Source of the DNA: Osmia lignaria lignaria | Lineage: Eukaryota; Arthropoda; Insecta; Hymenoptera; Megachilidae | Direction: 5' to 3' | Assembly (NCBI RefSeq): GCF_051020975.1 | Contig: NW_027478159.1 | Span: 18,182,501 to 18,246,500, forward strand | Length of the DNA stretch: 64,000 nucleotides | Translations under genes and position numbers: made by a program | Shown: positions 27,156 to 40,357 of the stretch, in pieces | How positions within the stretch are numbered: position 1 is the first letter of the stretch | How the letters are laid out: every line of letters begins with the position of its first letter | The notes under the pieces: generated by a model | Database searches by the model: none | Told to the model about the DNA's origin: nothing | The model's input: the letters and a program-made list of their open reading frames with translations, nothing else

Positions 27156-29409
27156 GATCAGATGCGTAGTTCTCGAGATATATCAAGATATTTAAAAGTT
27201 CCGAAGCCGCACCAACATAATAGAGATACAGAAACACCGTGGCCCCTTTCTTTGAGATAGCTGTGCACTAGTGCGGGCCGCAAATGCCACTTCCAGCTTA
27301 GCTGTGCAGAAGAAGAACAACAAGAAGAAGAAATATCTCGAAATATGTCCGTCAGGCCCCTTCCCTTGAGATAAATCTGCAAATATCTCGGAAACGAAGC
27401 GAGCTATGGCAAAATGTTAAGAGACCTTTTTTGTAGAGAATTAAGTTTCCTACTTTTTAGGTTCTATGATATTTTTTGATCAGATGCGTAGTTCTCGAGA
27501 TATATCAAGATATTTAAAAGTTCCGAAGCTGCACCAACATAATAGGGATACAGAAACACCGTGGCCCCTTTCTTTGAGATAACTCTGCACTAGTGCGAGC
27601 CGCAAATGCCACTTCCAGCTTAGCTGTGCAGAAGAAGAACAACAAGAAGAAGAAATATCTCGAAATATGTCCGTCAGGCCCCTTCCCTTGAGATAAATCT
27701 GCAAATATCTCGGAAACGAAGCGAGCTATGGCAAAATGTTAAGAGACCTTTTTTGTAGAGAATTAAGTTTCCTACTTTTTATGTTCTATGATATTTTTTG
27801 ATCAGATGCGTAGTTCTCGAGATATATCAAGATATTTAAAAGTTCCGAAGCCGCACCAACATAATAGAGATACAGAAACACCGTGGCCCCTTTCTTTGAG
27901 ATAACTCTGCACTATTGCGAGCTGCAAATGCCACTTCCAGCTTAGCTGTGTAGAGGAAGAATAACAAGAAGAAGAAATATCTCGAAATATGTCCGTCAGG
28001 CCAGTTCCTTTGAGCTGAATCTGCAAATATCTCGGAAACGAAGCGAGCTATGGCAAAATGTTAAGAGACGTTTTTTGTAGAGAATTATGTTTCCTACTTT
28101 TTATGTTCTATGATATTTTTTGATCAGATGCGTAGTTCTCGAGATATATCAAGATATTTAAAAGTTCCGAAGCCGCACCAAAATAATAGAGATACAGAAA
28201 CACCGTGGCCCCTTTCTTTGAGATAACTCTGCACTAGTGCGAGCCGCAAATGCCACTTCCAGCTTAGCTGTGCAGAAGAAGAACAACAAGAAGAAGAAAT
28301 ATCTCGAAATATGTCCGTCAGGCCCCTTCCCTTGAGATAAATATGCAAATATCTCGGAAACGAAGCGAGCTATGGCAAAATGTTAAGAGACCTTTTTTGT
28401 AGAGAATTAAGTTTCCTACTTTTTATGTTCTATGATATTTTTTGATCAGATGCGTAGTTCTCGAGATATATCAAGATATTTAAAAGTTCCGAAGCCGCAC
28501 CAACATAATAGAGATACAGAAACACCGTGGCCCCTTTCTTTGAGATAACTCTGCACTATTGCGAGCTGCAAATGCCACTTCCAGCTTAGCTGTGCAGAGG
28601 AAGAACAACAAGAAGAAGAAATATCTCGAAATATGTCCGTCAGGCCAGTTCCTTTGAGCTGAATCTGCAAATATCTCGGAAACGAAGCGAGCTATGGTAA
28701 AATGTTAAGAGACGTTTTTTGTAGAGAATTATGTTTCCTACAGTTTATGTTCTATGATATTTTTTGATCAGAAGCGTGGTTTTCGAGATATATCGAGATA
28801 TTTAAAAGTTCCGAAGACGCACCAACATAATAGAGATACAGAAACACCGTGGCCCCTTTCTTTGAGATAACTGTGCACCAGTGCGAGCCGCAAATGCCAC
28901 TTCCAGCTTAGCTGTGCAGAAGAAGAACAACAAGAAGAAGAAATATCTCGAAATATGTCCGTCAGGCCCCTTCCCTCGGGATATATCTGCAAATATCTCG
29001 GAAACGAAGCGAGCTATGGCAAAATGTTAAGAGACCATTTTTGTAGAGAATTATGTTTCCTACTTTTTATGTTCTATGATATTTTTTGATCAGACGCGTA
29101 GTTCTCGAGATATATCAAGATATTTAAAAGTTCCGAAGCCGCACCAACATAATAGAGATACAGGAACACCGTGGCCCCTTTCTTTGAGATAACTCTGCAC
29201 TATTGCGAGCTGCAAATGCCACTTCCAGCTTAGCTGTGCAGAGGAAGAACAACAAGAAGAAGAAATATCTCGAAATATGTCCGTCAGGCCAGTTCCTTTG
29301 AGCTGAATCTGCAAATATCTCGGAAACGAAGCGAGCTATGGCAAAATGTTAAGAGACGTTTTTTGTAGACAATTATGTTTCCTACAATTTATGTTCTATG
29401 ATATTTTTT
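27156..29409. repeat. Dimer HOR stretch with type Q tails
   Basis: Type Q monomers, whose second C-rich block reads CCAGTTCCTTTGAGCTG, occur at 27800, 28444 and 29088, exactly 644 bp apart, alternating with units bearing TAGTGCGAGCCGC or CCAGTGCGAGCCGC. The two leading monomers at 27156 and 27478 are of the TAGTGCG class without Q tails. Confidence 0.8.
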
Positions 29410-30375
29410 GATCAGAAGCGTAGTTTTCGAGATATATCGAGATATTTAAAAGTTCCGAAGACGCACCAACATAATAGAGATACAGAAACACCGTGGCCCC
29501 TTTGTTTGAGATAACTGTGCACCAGTGCGAGCCGCAAATGCCACTTCCAGCTTAGCTGTGCAGAAGAAGAACAACAAGAAGAAGAAATATCTCGAAATAT
29601 GTCCGTCAGGCCCCTTCCCTTGAGATATATCTGCAAATATCTCGGACACGAAGCGAGCTATGGCAAAATGTTAAGAGACCATTTTTGTAGAGAATTATGT
29701 TTCCTACTTTTTATGTTCTATGATATTTTTTGATCAGACGCGTAGTTCTCGAGATATATCAAGATATTTAAAAGTTCCGAAGCCGCACCAACATAATAGA
29801 GATACAGAAACACCGTGGCCCCTTTCTTTGAGATAACTCTGCACTAGTGCGAGCCGCAAATGCCACTTCCAGCTTAGCTGTGCAGAAGAAGGACAACAAG
29901 AAGAAGAAATATCTCGAAATATGTCCGTCAGGCCCCTTCCCTTGAGATAAATCTGCAAATATCTCGGAAACGAAGCGAGCTATGGCAAAATGTTTAGAGA
30001 CCTTTCTTGTAGAGAATTAAGTTTCCTACTTTTTATGTAGTATGATATTTTTTGATCAGATGCGTAGTTCTCGAGATATATCAAGATATTTAAAAGTTCC
30101 GAAGCCGCACCAACATAATAGAGATACAGAAACACCGTGGCCCCTTTCTTTGAGATAACTCTGCACTATTGCGCGCTGCAAATGCCACTTCCAGCTTAGC
30201 TGTGCAGAAGAAGAACAACAAGAAGAAGAAATATCTCGAAATATGTCCGTCAGGCCCCTTCCCTTGAGATAAATCTGCAAATATCTCGGAAACGAAGCGA
30301 GCTATGGCAAAATGTTAAGAGACCTCTTTTGTAGAGAATTATGTTTCCTACAATTTATGTTCTATGATATTTTTT
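29410..30375. repeat. 3-monomer block, copy 1 of a 10-mer-spaced pair
   Basis: Three monomers (29410, 29732, 30054) have GAAGACGCACC, AAGGACAAC and GTAGTATGAT marks. The same three recur at 32630, 32952 and 33274, 3220 bp away. The intervening stretch holds the trimer duplication at 30376-32307. Confidence 0.8.
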
Positions 30376-31341
30376 GATCAGAAGCGTAGTTTTCGAGATA
30401 TATCGAGATATTTAAAAGTTCCGAAGCCGCACCAACATAATAGAGATACAGAAACACCGTGGCCCCTTTCTTTGGGATAACTCTGCACTATTGCGAGCTG
30501 CAAATGCCACTTCCAGCTTAGCTGTGCAGAAGAAGAACAACAAGAAGAAGAAATATCTCGAAATATGTCTGTCAGGCCACTTCCCTTGAGATAAATCTGC
30601 AAATATCTCGGAAACGAAGCGAGCTATGGCAAAATGTTAAGAGACCTTTTTTGTAGAGAATTAAGGTTCCTACTTTTTATGTTCGATGATATTTTTTGAT
30701 CAGATGCGTAGTTCTCGAGATATATCAAGATATTTAAAAGTTCCGAAGCTGCACCAACATAATAGAGGTACAGAAACACCGTGGCCTCTTTCTTTGAGAT
30801 AACTCTGCACTATTGCGAGCTGCAAATGCCACTTCGAGCTTAGCTGTGCAGAAGAAGAACAACAAGAAGAAGAAATATCTCGAAATATGTCCGTCAGACC
30901 CCTTCCCTTGAGATGGATCTGCAAATATCTCGGAAACGAAGCGAGCTATGGCAAAACGTTTAGAGACCTTTTTTGTAGAGAATAATATTTCCTACAATTT
31001 ACGTTCTATGATATTTTTTGATCAGAAGCGTAGTTTTCGAGATATATCGAGATATTTAAAAGTTCCGAAGCCGCACCAACATAATAGAGATACAGAAACA
31101 CCGTGGCCCCTTTCTTTGAGATAACTCTGCACTAGTGCGAGCCGCAAATGCCACTTCCAGCTTAGCTGTGCAGAGGAAGAACAACAAGAAGAAGAAATAT
31201 CTCGAAATATGTCCGTCAGGCCCTTTCCCTTGAGATAAATATGCAAATATCTCGGAAACGCAGCGAGCTATGGCAAAATGTTAAGAGACCTCTTTTGTAG
31301 AGAATTATGTTTCCTACAATTTATGTTGTATGATATTTTTT
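30376..31341. repeat. Trimer duplication copy 1 (966 bp)
   Basis: Three monomers carry unusual marks: TGTCTGTCAGGCCAC, TTCGATGATATT, CACTTCGAGC, GAGATGGATC, AGAATAATATTTCC and GAGATAAATATGC. All recur 966 bp on. Differences between the copies are few: GTTTAGAG versus GTTAAGAG, AACGCAGCG versus AACGAAGCG, and the upstream ATGTTCTATG versus ATGTTGTATG. Confidence 0.9.
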
Positions 31342-32307
31342 GATCAGAAGCGTAGTTTTCGAGATATATCGAGATATTTAAAAGTTCCGAAGCCGCACCA
31401 ACATAATAGAGATACAGAAACACCGTGGCCCCTTTCTTTGGGATAACTCTGCACTATTGCGAGCTGCAAATGCCACTTCCAGCTTAGCTGTGCAGAAGAA
31501 GAACAACAAGAAGAAGAAATATCTCGAAATATGTCTGTCAGGCCACTTCCCTTGAGATAAATCTGCAAATATCTCGGAAACGAAGCGAGCTATGGCAAAA
31601 TGTTAAGAGACCTTTTTTGTAGAGAATTAAGGTTCCTACTTTTTATGTTCGATGATATTTTTTGATCAGATGCGTAGTTCTCGAGATATATCAAGATATT
31701 TAAAAGTTCCGAAGCTGCACCAACATAATAGAGGTACAGAAACACCGTGGCCTCTTTCTTTGAGATAACTCTGCACTATTGCGAGCTGCAAATGCCACTT
31801 CGAGCTTAGCTGTGCAGAAGAAGAACAACAAGAAGAAGAAATATCTCGAAATATGTCCGTCAGACCCCTTCCCTTGAGATGGATCTGCAAATATCTCGGA
31901 AACGAAGCGAGCTATGGCAAAACGTTAAGAGACCTTTTTTGTAGAGAATAATATTTCCTACAATTTACGTTCTATGATATTTTTTGATCAGAAGCGTAGT
32001 TTTCGAGATATATCGAGATATTTAAAAGTTCCGAAGCCGCACCAACATAATAGAGATACAGAAACACCGTGGCCCCTTTCTTTGAGATAACTCTGCACTA
32101 GTGCGAGCCGCAAATGCCACTTCCAGCTTAGCTGTGCAGAGGAAGAACAACAAGAAGAAGAAATATCTCGAAATATGTCCGTCAGGCCCTTTCCCTTGAG
32201 ATAAATATGCAAATATCTCGGAAACGAAGCGAGCTATGGCAAAATGTTAAGAGACCTTTTTTGTAGAGAATTAAGTTTCCTACTTTTTATGTTCTATGAT
32301 ATTTTTT
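31342..32307. repeat. Trimer duplication copy 2 (966 bp)
   Basis: Direct tandem partner of 30376-31341 with the same rare marks. It sits inside the longer 10-mer-spaced pair, so the trimer duplication can explain part of that spacing. Confidence 0.9.
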
Positions 32308-34883
32308 GATCAGATGCGTAGTTCTCGAGATATATCAAGATATTTAAAAGTTCCGAAGCCGCACCAACATAATAGAGATACAGAAACACCGTGGCCCCTT
32401 TCTTTGAGATAACTCTGCACTATTGCGAGCTGCAAATGCCACTTTCAGCTTAGCTGTGCAGAGGAAGAACAACAAGAAGAAGAAATATCTCGAAATATGT
32501 CCGTCAGGCCAGTTCCTTTGAGCTGAATCTGCAAATATCTCGGAAACGAAGCGAGCTATGGCAAAATATTAAGAGACGTTTTTTGTAGAGAATTATGTTT
32601 CCTACAATTTATGTTCTATAATATTTTTTGATCAGAAGCGTAGTTTTCGAGATATATCGAGATATTTAAAAGTTCCGAAGACGCACCAACATAATAGAGA
32701 TACAGAAACACCGTGGCCCCTTTCTTTGAGATAACTGTGCACCAGTACGAGCCGCAAATGCCACTTCCAGCTTAGCTGTGCAGAAGAAGAACAACAAGAA
32801 GAAGAAATATCTCGAAATATGTCCGTCAGGCCCCTTCCGTTGAGATATATCTGCAAATATCTCGGAAACGAAGCGAGCTATGGCAAAATGTTAAGAGACC
32901 ATTTTTGTAGAGAATTATGTTTCCTACTTTTTATGTTCTATGATATTTTTTGATCAGACGCGTAGTTCTCGAGATATATCAAGATATTTAAAAGTTCCGA
33001 AGCCGCACCAACATAATAGAGATACAGAAACACCGTGGCCCCTTTCTTTGAGATAACTCTGCACTAGTGCGAGCCGCAAATGCCACTTCCAGCTTAGCTG
33101 TGCAGAAGAAGGACAACAAGAAGAAGAAATATCTCGAAATATGTCCGTCAGGCCCCTTCCCTTGAGATAAATCTGCAAATATCTCGGAAACGAAGCGAGC
33201 TATGGCAAAATGTTTAGAGACGTTTCTTGTAGAGAATTAAGTTTCCTACTTTTTATGTAGTATGATATTTTTTGATCAGATACGTAGTTCTCGAGATATA
33301 TCAAGATATTTAAAAGTTCCGAAGCCGCACCAACATAATAGAGATACAGAAACACCGTGGCCCCTTTCTTTGAGATAACTCTGCACTATTGCGCGCTGCA
33401 AATGCCACTTCCAGCTTAGCTGTGCAGAACAAGAACAACAAGAAGAAGAAATATCTCGAAATATGTCCGTCAGGCCCCTTCCCTTGAGATAAATCTGCAA
33501 ATATCTCGGAAACGAAGCGAGCTATGGCAAAATGTTAAGAGACGTTTTTTGTAGAGAATTATGTTTCCTACAATTTATGTTCTATAATATTTTTTGATCA
33601 GAAGCGTAGTTTTCGAGATATATCCAGATATTTAAAAGTTCCGAAGACGCACCAACATAATAGAGATACAGAAACACCGTGGCCCCTTTCTTTGAGATAA
33701 CTGTGCACCAGTGCGAGCCGCAAATGCCACTTCCAGCTTAGCTGAGCAGAAGAAGAACAACAAGAAGAAGAAATATCTCGAAATATGTCCGTCAGGCCCC
33801 TTCCCTTGAGATATATCTGCAAATATCTCGGAAACGAAGCGAGCTATGGCAAAATGTTAAGAGACCATTTTTGTAGAGAATTATGTTTCCTACTTTTTAT
33901 GTTCTATGATATTTTTTGATCAGATGAGTAGTTCTCGAGATATATCAAGATATTTAAAAGTTCCGAAGCCGCACCAACATAATAGAGATACAGAAACACC
34001 GTGGCCCCTTTCTTTGAGATAACTCTGCACTATTGCGAGCTGCAAATGCCACTTTCAGCTTAGCTGTGCAGAGGAAGAACAACAAGAAGAAGAAATATCT
34101 CGAAATATGTCCGTCAGGCCAGTTCCTTTGAGCTGAATCTGCAAATATCTCGGAAACGAAGCGAGCTATGGCAAAATGTTAAGAGACGTTTTTTGTAGAG
34201 AATTATGTTTCCTACAATTTATGTTCTATAATATTTTTTGATCAGAAGCGTAGTTTTCGAGATATATCGAGATATTTAAAAGTTCCGAAGCCGCACCAAC
34301 ATAATAGAGATACAGAAACATCGTGGCCCCTTTCTTTGGGATAACTCTGCACTATTGCGAGCTGGAAATGCCACTTCCAGTTTAGCTGTGCAGAAGAAGA
34401 ACAACAAGAAGAAGAAATATCTCGAAATATGTCCGTCAGGCCAGTTCCTTTGAGCTGAATCTGCAAATATCTCGGAAACGAAGCGAGCTATGGCAAAATG
34501 TTAAGAGACGTTTTTTGTAGAGAATTATGTTTCCTACAATTTATGTTCTATAATATTTTTTGATCAGAAGCGTAGTTTTCGAGATATATCGCAATATTTA
34601 AAAGTTCCGAAGACGCACCAACATAATAGAGATACAGAAACACCGTGGCCCCTTTCTTTGAGATAACTGTGCACCAGTGCGAGCCGCAAATGCCACTTCC
34701 AGCTTAGCTGTGCAGAAGAAGAACAACAAGAAGAAGAAATATCTCGAAATATGTCCGTCAGGCCCCTTCCCTTGAGATAAATCTGCAAATATCTCGGAAA
34801 CGAAGCGAGCTATGGCAAAATGTTAAGAGATCTTTTTTGTAGAGAATTAAGTTTCCTACTTTTTATGTTCTATGATATTTTTT
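32308..34883. repeat. Mixed type Q and type II block
   Basis: There are eight monomers. Those at 32308 to 33595 match 29088-30375 at a shift of 3220 bp. Type Q tails recur at 32308, 33918 and 34240. Units preceded by TTCTATAATATT (before 32630, 33596, 34240 and 34562) share that private change. Units 32308 and 33918 share ACTTTCAGC, 1610 bp apart. Confidence 0.75.
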
Positions 34884-36815
34884 GATCAGATGCGTAGTTC
34901 TCGAGATATATCAAGATATTTAAAAGTTCCGAACCCGCACCAACATAATAGAGATACAGAAACACCGTTGCCCCTTTCTTTGAGATAACTCTGCACTATT
35001 GCGAGCTGCAAATGCCACTTCCAGCTTAGCTGTGCAGAGGAAGAACAACAAGAAGAAGAAATATCTCGAAATATGTCCGTCAGGCCAGTTCCTTTGAGCT
35101 GAATCTGCAAATATCTCGGAAACCAAGCGAGCTATGGCAAAATGTTAAGAGACCTTTTTTGTAGAGAATTATGTTTCCTACAATTTAGGTCCTATGATAT
35201 TTTTTGATCAGAAGCGTAGTTTTCGAGATGTATCGAGATATTTAAAAGTTCCGAAGCCGCACCAACATAATAGAGATACAGAAACACCGTGGCCCCTTTC
35301 TTTGAGATAACTCTGCACTAGTGCGAGCCGCAAATGCCACTTCCAGCTTAGCTGTGCAGAAGAAGAACAACAAGAAGAAGAAATATCTCGAAATATGTCC
35401 GTCAGGCCCCTTCCCTTGAGATATATCTGCAAATATCTCGGAAACGAAGCGAGCTATGGCAAAATGTTAAGAGACCTTTTTTGTAGAGAATTATGTTTCC
35501 TACAATTTATGTTCTATGATATTTTTTGATCAGAAGCGTAGTTTTCGAGATATATCGAGATATTTAAAAGTTCCGAAGCCGCACCAACATAATAGAGATA
35601 CAGAAACACCGTGGCCCCTTTCTTTGAGATAACTCTGCACTAGTGCGAGCCGCAAATGCCACTTCCAGCTTAGCTGTGCAGAAGAAGAACAACAAGAAGA
35701 AGAAATATCTCGAAATATGTCCGTCAGGCCCCTTCCCTCGAGATAAATCTGCAAATATCTCGGAAACGAAGCGAGCTATGGCAAAATGTTAAGAGACCTT
35801 TTTTGTAGAGAATTAAGTTTCCTACTTTTTATGTTCTATGATATTTTTTGATCAGATGCGTAGTTCTCGAGATATATCAAGATATTTAAAAGTTCCGAAC
35901 CCGCACCAACATAATAGAGATACAGAAACACCGTTGCCCCTTTCTTTGAGATAACTCTGCACTATTGCGAGCTGCAAATGCCACTTCCAGCTTAGCTGTG
36001 CAGAGGAAGAACAACAAGAAGAAGAAATATCTCGAAATATGTCCGTCAGGCCAGTTCCTTTGAGCTGAATCTGCAAATATCTCGGAAACGAAGCGAGCTA
36101 TGGCAAAATGTTAAGAGACGTTTTTTATAGAGAATTATGTTTCCTACAATTTACGTTCTATGATATTTTTTGATCAGAAGCGTAGTTTTCGAGATATATC
36201 GAGATATTTAAAAGTTCCGAAGCCGCACCAACATAATAGAGATACAGAAACACCGTGGCCCCTTTCTTTGAGATAACTCTGCACTAGTGCGAGCCGCAAA
36301 TGCCACTTCCAGCTTAGCTGTGAGGAAGAAGAACAACAAGAAGAAGAAATATCTCGAAATATGTCCGTCAGGCCCCTTCCCTTGAGATATATCTGCAAAT
36401 ATCTCGGAAACGAAGCGAGCTATTGCAAAATGTTAAGAGACCTTTTTTGTAGAGAATTATGTTTCCTACAATTTATGTTCTATGATATTTTTTGATCAGA
36501 AGCGTAGTTTTCGAGATATATCGAGATATTTAAAAGTTCCGAAGCCGCACCAACATAATAGAGATACAGAAACACCGTGGCCCCTTTCTTTGAGATAACT
36601 CTGCACTAGTTCGAGCCGCAAATGCCACTTCCAGCTTAGCTGTGCAGAAGAAGAACAACAAGAAGAAGAAATATCTCGAAATATGTCCGTCAGGCCCCTT
36701 CCCTTGAGATAAATCTGCAAATATCTCGGAAACGAAGCGAGCTATGGCAAAATGTTAAGAGACCTTTTTTGTAGAGAATTATGTTTCCTACAATTTATGT
36801 TCTATGATATTTTTT
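34884..36815. repeat. Trimer HOR, two copies of 966 bp
   Basis: The order is a type Q unit with GAACCCGCACC and CCGTTGCCCC, then two type II units. It runs 34884-35849 and repeats 35850-36815. The first monomer of each is nearly identical. The second copy shows TTTTTTATAGAG and TGTGAGGAAG in its middle, absent from the first. Confidence 0.8.
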
Positions 36816-39391
36816 GATCAGAAGCGTAGTTCTCGAGATATATCGAGATATTTAAAAGTTCCGAAGCCGCACCAACATAATAGAGATACAGAAACACCGT
36901 GGCCCCTTTCTTTGAGATAACTCTGCACTAGTGCGAGCCAGAAATGCCACTTCCAGCTTAGCTGTGCAGAAGAAGAACAACAAGAAGAAGAAATATCTCG
37001 AAATATGTCCGTCAGGCCCCTTCCCTTGAGATAAATCTGCAAATATCTCGGAAACGAAGCGAGCTATGGCAAAATGTTAAGAGACCTTTTTTGTAGAGAA
37101 TTAAGTTTCCTACATTTTATGTTCTATGATATTTTTTGATGAGTAGCGTAGTTTTCGAGATATATCGAGATATTTAAAAGTTCCGAAGCCGCACCAACAT
37201 AATAGGGATACAGAAACACCGTGGCCCCTTTCTTTGAGATAACTCTGCACTAGTGCGAGCCGCAAATGCCACTTCCAGCTTAGCTGTGCAGAAGAAGAAC
37301 AACAAGAAGAAGAAATATCTCGAAATATGTCCGTCAGGCCAGTTCCTTTGAGATGAATCTGCAAATATCTCGGAAACGAAGCGAGCAATGGCAAAATGTT
37401 AAGAGACGTTTTTTATAGAGAATTATGTTTCCTACAATTTATGTTCTATGATATTTTTTGATCAGAAGCGTAGTTTTCGAGATATATCGAGATATTTAAA
37501 AGTTCCGAAGCCGCACCAACATAATAGAGATACAGAAACACCGTTGCCCCTTTCTTTGAGATAACTCTGCACTATTGCGAGCTGCAAATGCCACTTCCAG
37601 CTTAGCTGTGCAGAGGAAGAACAACAAGAAGAAGAAATATCTCGAAATATGTCCGTCAGGCCAGTTCCTTTGAGCTGAATCTGCAAATATCTCGGAAACG
37701 AAGCGAGCTATGGCAAAATGTTAAGAGACGTTTTTTATAGAGAATTATGTTTCCTACAATTTATGTTCTATGATATTTTTTGATCAGAAGCGTAATTTTC
37801 GAGATATATCGAGATATTTAAAAGTTCCGAAGCCGCACCAACATAATAGAGATACAGAAACACCGTGGCCCCTTTCTTTGAGATAACTCTGCACTAGTGC
37901 GAGCCGCAAATGCCACTTCCAGCTTAGCTGTGCAGAAGAAGAACAACAAGAAGAAGAAATATCTCGAAATATGTCCGTCAGGCCCCTTCCCTTGAGATAT
38001 ATCTGCAAATATCTCGGAAACGAAGCGAGCTATGGCAAAATGTTAAGAGACCTTTTTTGTAGAGAATTATGTTTCCTACAATTTATGTTCTATGATATTT
38101 TTTGATCAGAAGCGTAGTTCTCGAGATATATCGAGATATTTAAAAGTTCCGAAGCCGCACCAACATAATAGAGATACAGAAACACCGTGGCCCCTTTCTT
38201 TGAGATAACTCTGCACTAGTGCGAGCCGCAAATGCCACTTCCAGCTTAGCTGTGCAGAAGAAGAACAACAAGAAGAAGAAATATCTCGAAATATGTCCGT
38301 CAGGCCCCTTCCCTTGAGATAAATCTGCAAATATCTCGGAAACGAAGCGAGCTATGGCAAAATGTTAAGAGACCTTTTTTGTAGAGAATTAAGTTTCCTA
38401 CATTTTATGTTCTATGATATTTTTTGATGAGTAGCGTAGTTTTCGAGATATATCGAGATATTTAAAAGTTCCGAAGCCGCACCAACATAATAGGGATACA
38501 GAAACACCGTGGCCCCTTTCTTTGAGATAACTCTGCACTAGTGCGAGCCGCAAATGCCACTTCCAGCTTAGCTGTGCAGAAGAAGAACAACAAGAAGAAG
38601 AAATATCTCGAAATATGTCCGTCAGGCCAGTTCCTTTGAGATGAATCTGCAAATATCTCGGAAACGAAGCGAGCAATGGCAAAATGTTAAGAGACGTTTT
38701 TTATAGAGAATTATGTTTCCTACAATTTATGTTCTATGATATTTTTTGATCAGAAGCGTAGTTTTCGAGATATATCGAGATATTTAAAAGTTCCGAAGCC
38801 GCACCAACATAATAGAGATACAGAAACACCGTGGCCCCTTTCTTTGAGATAACTCTGCACTAGTGCGAGCCGCAAATGCCACTTCCAGCTTAGCTGTGCA
38901 GAAGAAGAACAACAAGAAGAAGAAATATCTCGAAATATGTCCGTCAGGCCCCTTCCCTTGAGATATATCTGCAAATATCTCGGAAACGAAGCGAGCTATG
39001 GCAAAATGTTAAGAGACCTTTTTTGTAGAGAATTATGTTTCCTACAATTTATGTTCTATGATATTTTTTGATCAGAAGCGTAGTTTTCGAGATATATCGA
39101 GATATTTAAAAGTTCCGAAGCCGCACCAACATAATAGAGATACAGAAACACCGTGGCCCCTTTCTTTGAGATAACTCTGCACTAGTGCGAGCCGCAAATG
39201 CCACTTCCAGCTTAGCTGTGCAGAAGAAGAACAACAAGAAGAGGAAATATCTCGAAATATGTCCGTCAGGCCCCTTCCCTTGAGATAAATCTGCAAATAT
39301 CTCGGAAACGAAGCGAGCTATGGCAAAATGTTAAGAGACCTTTTTTGTAGAGAATTAAGTTTCCTACTTTTTATGTTCTATGATATTTTTT
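36816..39391. repeat. Tetramer HOR, two copies of 1288 bp
   Basis: Copies run 36816-38103 and 38104-39391. The second monomer of each has TTGATGAGTAGCG in place of TTGATCAGAAGCG and GAGCAATGGC in place of GAGCTATGGC, found together only here. The third monomer differs: copy 1 has a type Q unit with GTTGCCCC, copy 2 a plain type II unit. A conversion or exchange therefore hit one copy after duplication. Confidence 0.8.
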
Positions 39392-40357
39392 GATCAGATG
39401 CGTAGTTCTCGAGATATATCAAGATATTTAAAAGTTCCGAACCCGCACCAACATAATAGAGATACAGAAACACCGTTGCCCCTTTCTTTGAGATAACTCT
39501 GCACTATTGCGAGCTGCAAATGCCACTTCCAGCTTAGCTGTGCAGAAGAAGAACAACAAGAAGAAGAAATATCTCGAAATATGTCCGTCAGGCCCCTTCC
39601 CTTGAGATATATCTGCAAATATCTCGGAAACGAAGCGAGCTATGGCAAAATGTTAAGAGACCTTTTTTGTAGACAATTATGTTTCCTACAATTTATGTTC
39701 TATGATATTTTTTGATCAGAAGCGTAGTTCTCGAGATATATCGAGATATTTAAAAGTTCCGAAGGCGCACCAACATAATAGAGATACAGAAACACCGTGG
39801 CCCCTTTCTTTGAGATAACTCTGCACTAGTGCGAGCCGCAAATGCCACTTCCAGCTTAGCTGTGCAGAAGAAGAACAACAAGAAGAGGAAATATCTCGAA
39901 ATATGTCCGTCAGGCCCCTTCCCTTGAGATAAATCTGCAAATATCTCGGAAACGAAGCGAGCTATGGCAAAATGTTAAGAGACCTTTTTTGTAGAGAATC
40001 AAGTTTCCTACTTTTTATGTTCTATGATATTTTTTGATCAGATGCGTAGTTCTCGAGATATATCAAGATATTTAAAAGTTCCGAACCCGCACCAACATAA
40101 TAGAGATACAGAAACACCGTTGCCCCTTTCTTTGAGATAACTCTGCACTATTGCGAGCTGCAAATGCCACTTCCAGCTTAGCTGTGCAGAAGAAGAACAA
40201 CAAGAAGAAGAAATATCTCGAAATATGTCCGTCAGGCCCCTTCCCTTGAGATAAATCTGCAAATATCTCGGAAACGAAGCGAGCTATGGCAAAATGTTAA
40301 GAGACCTTTTTTGTAGAGAATTAAGTTTCCTACTTTTTATGTTCTATGATATTTTTT
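39392..40357. repeat. Three monomers, dimer-like
   Basis: Units 39392 and 40036 both carry GAACCCGCACC, CCGTTGCCCC and a type I head but a normal C-rich tail rather than the Q tail. A type II-like unit with GAAGGCGCACC lies between them. They resemble the Q units at 34884 and 40358 with the tail replaced. Confidence 0.7.

Noticed and set aside
37110..37394. Longest open frame in the window, 94 codons antisense
   Set aside because: It is the usual antisense frame extended by loss of one stop. It also starts at TTG and is duplicated at 38398 because the tetramer is duplicated.
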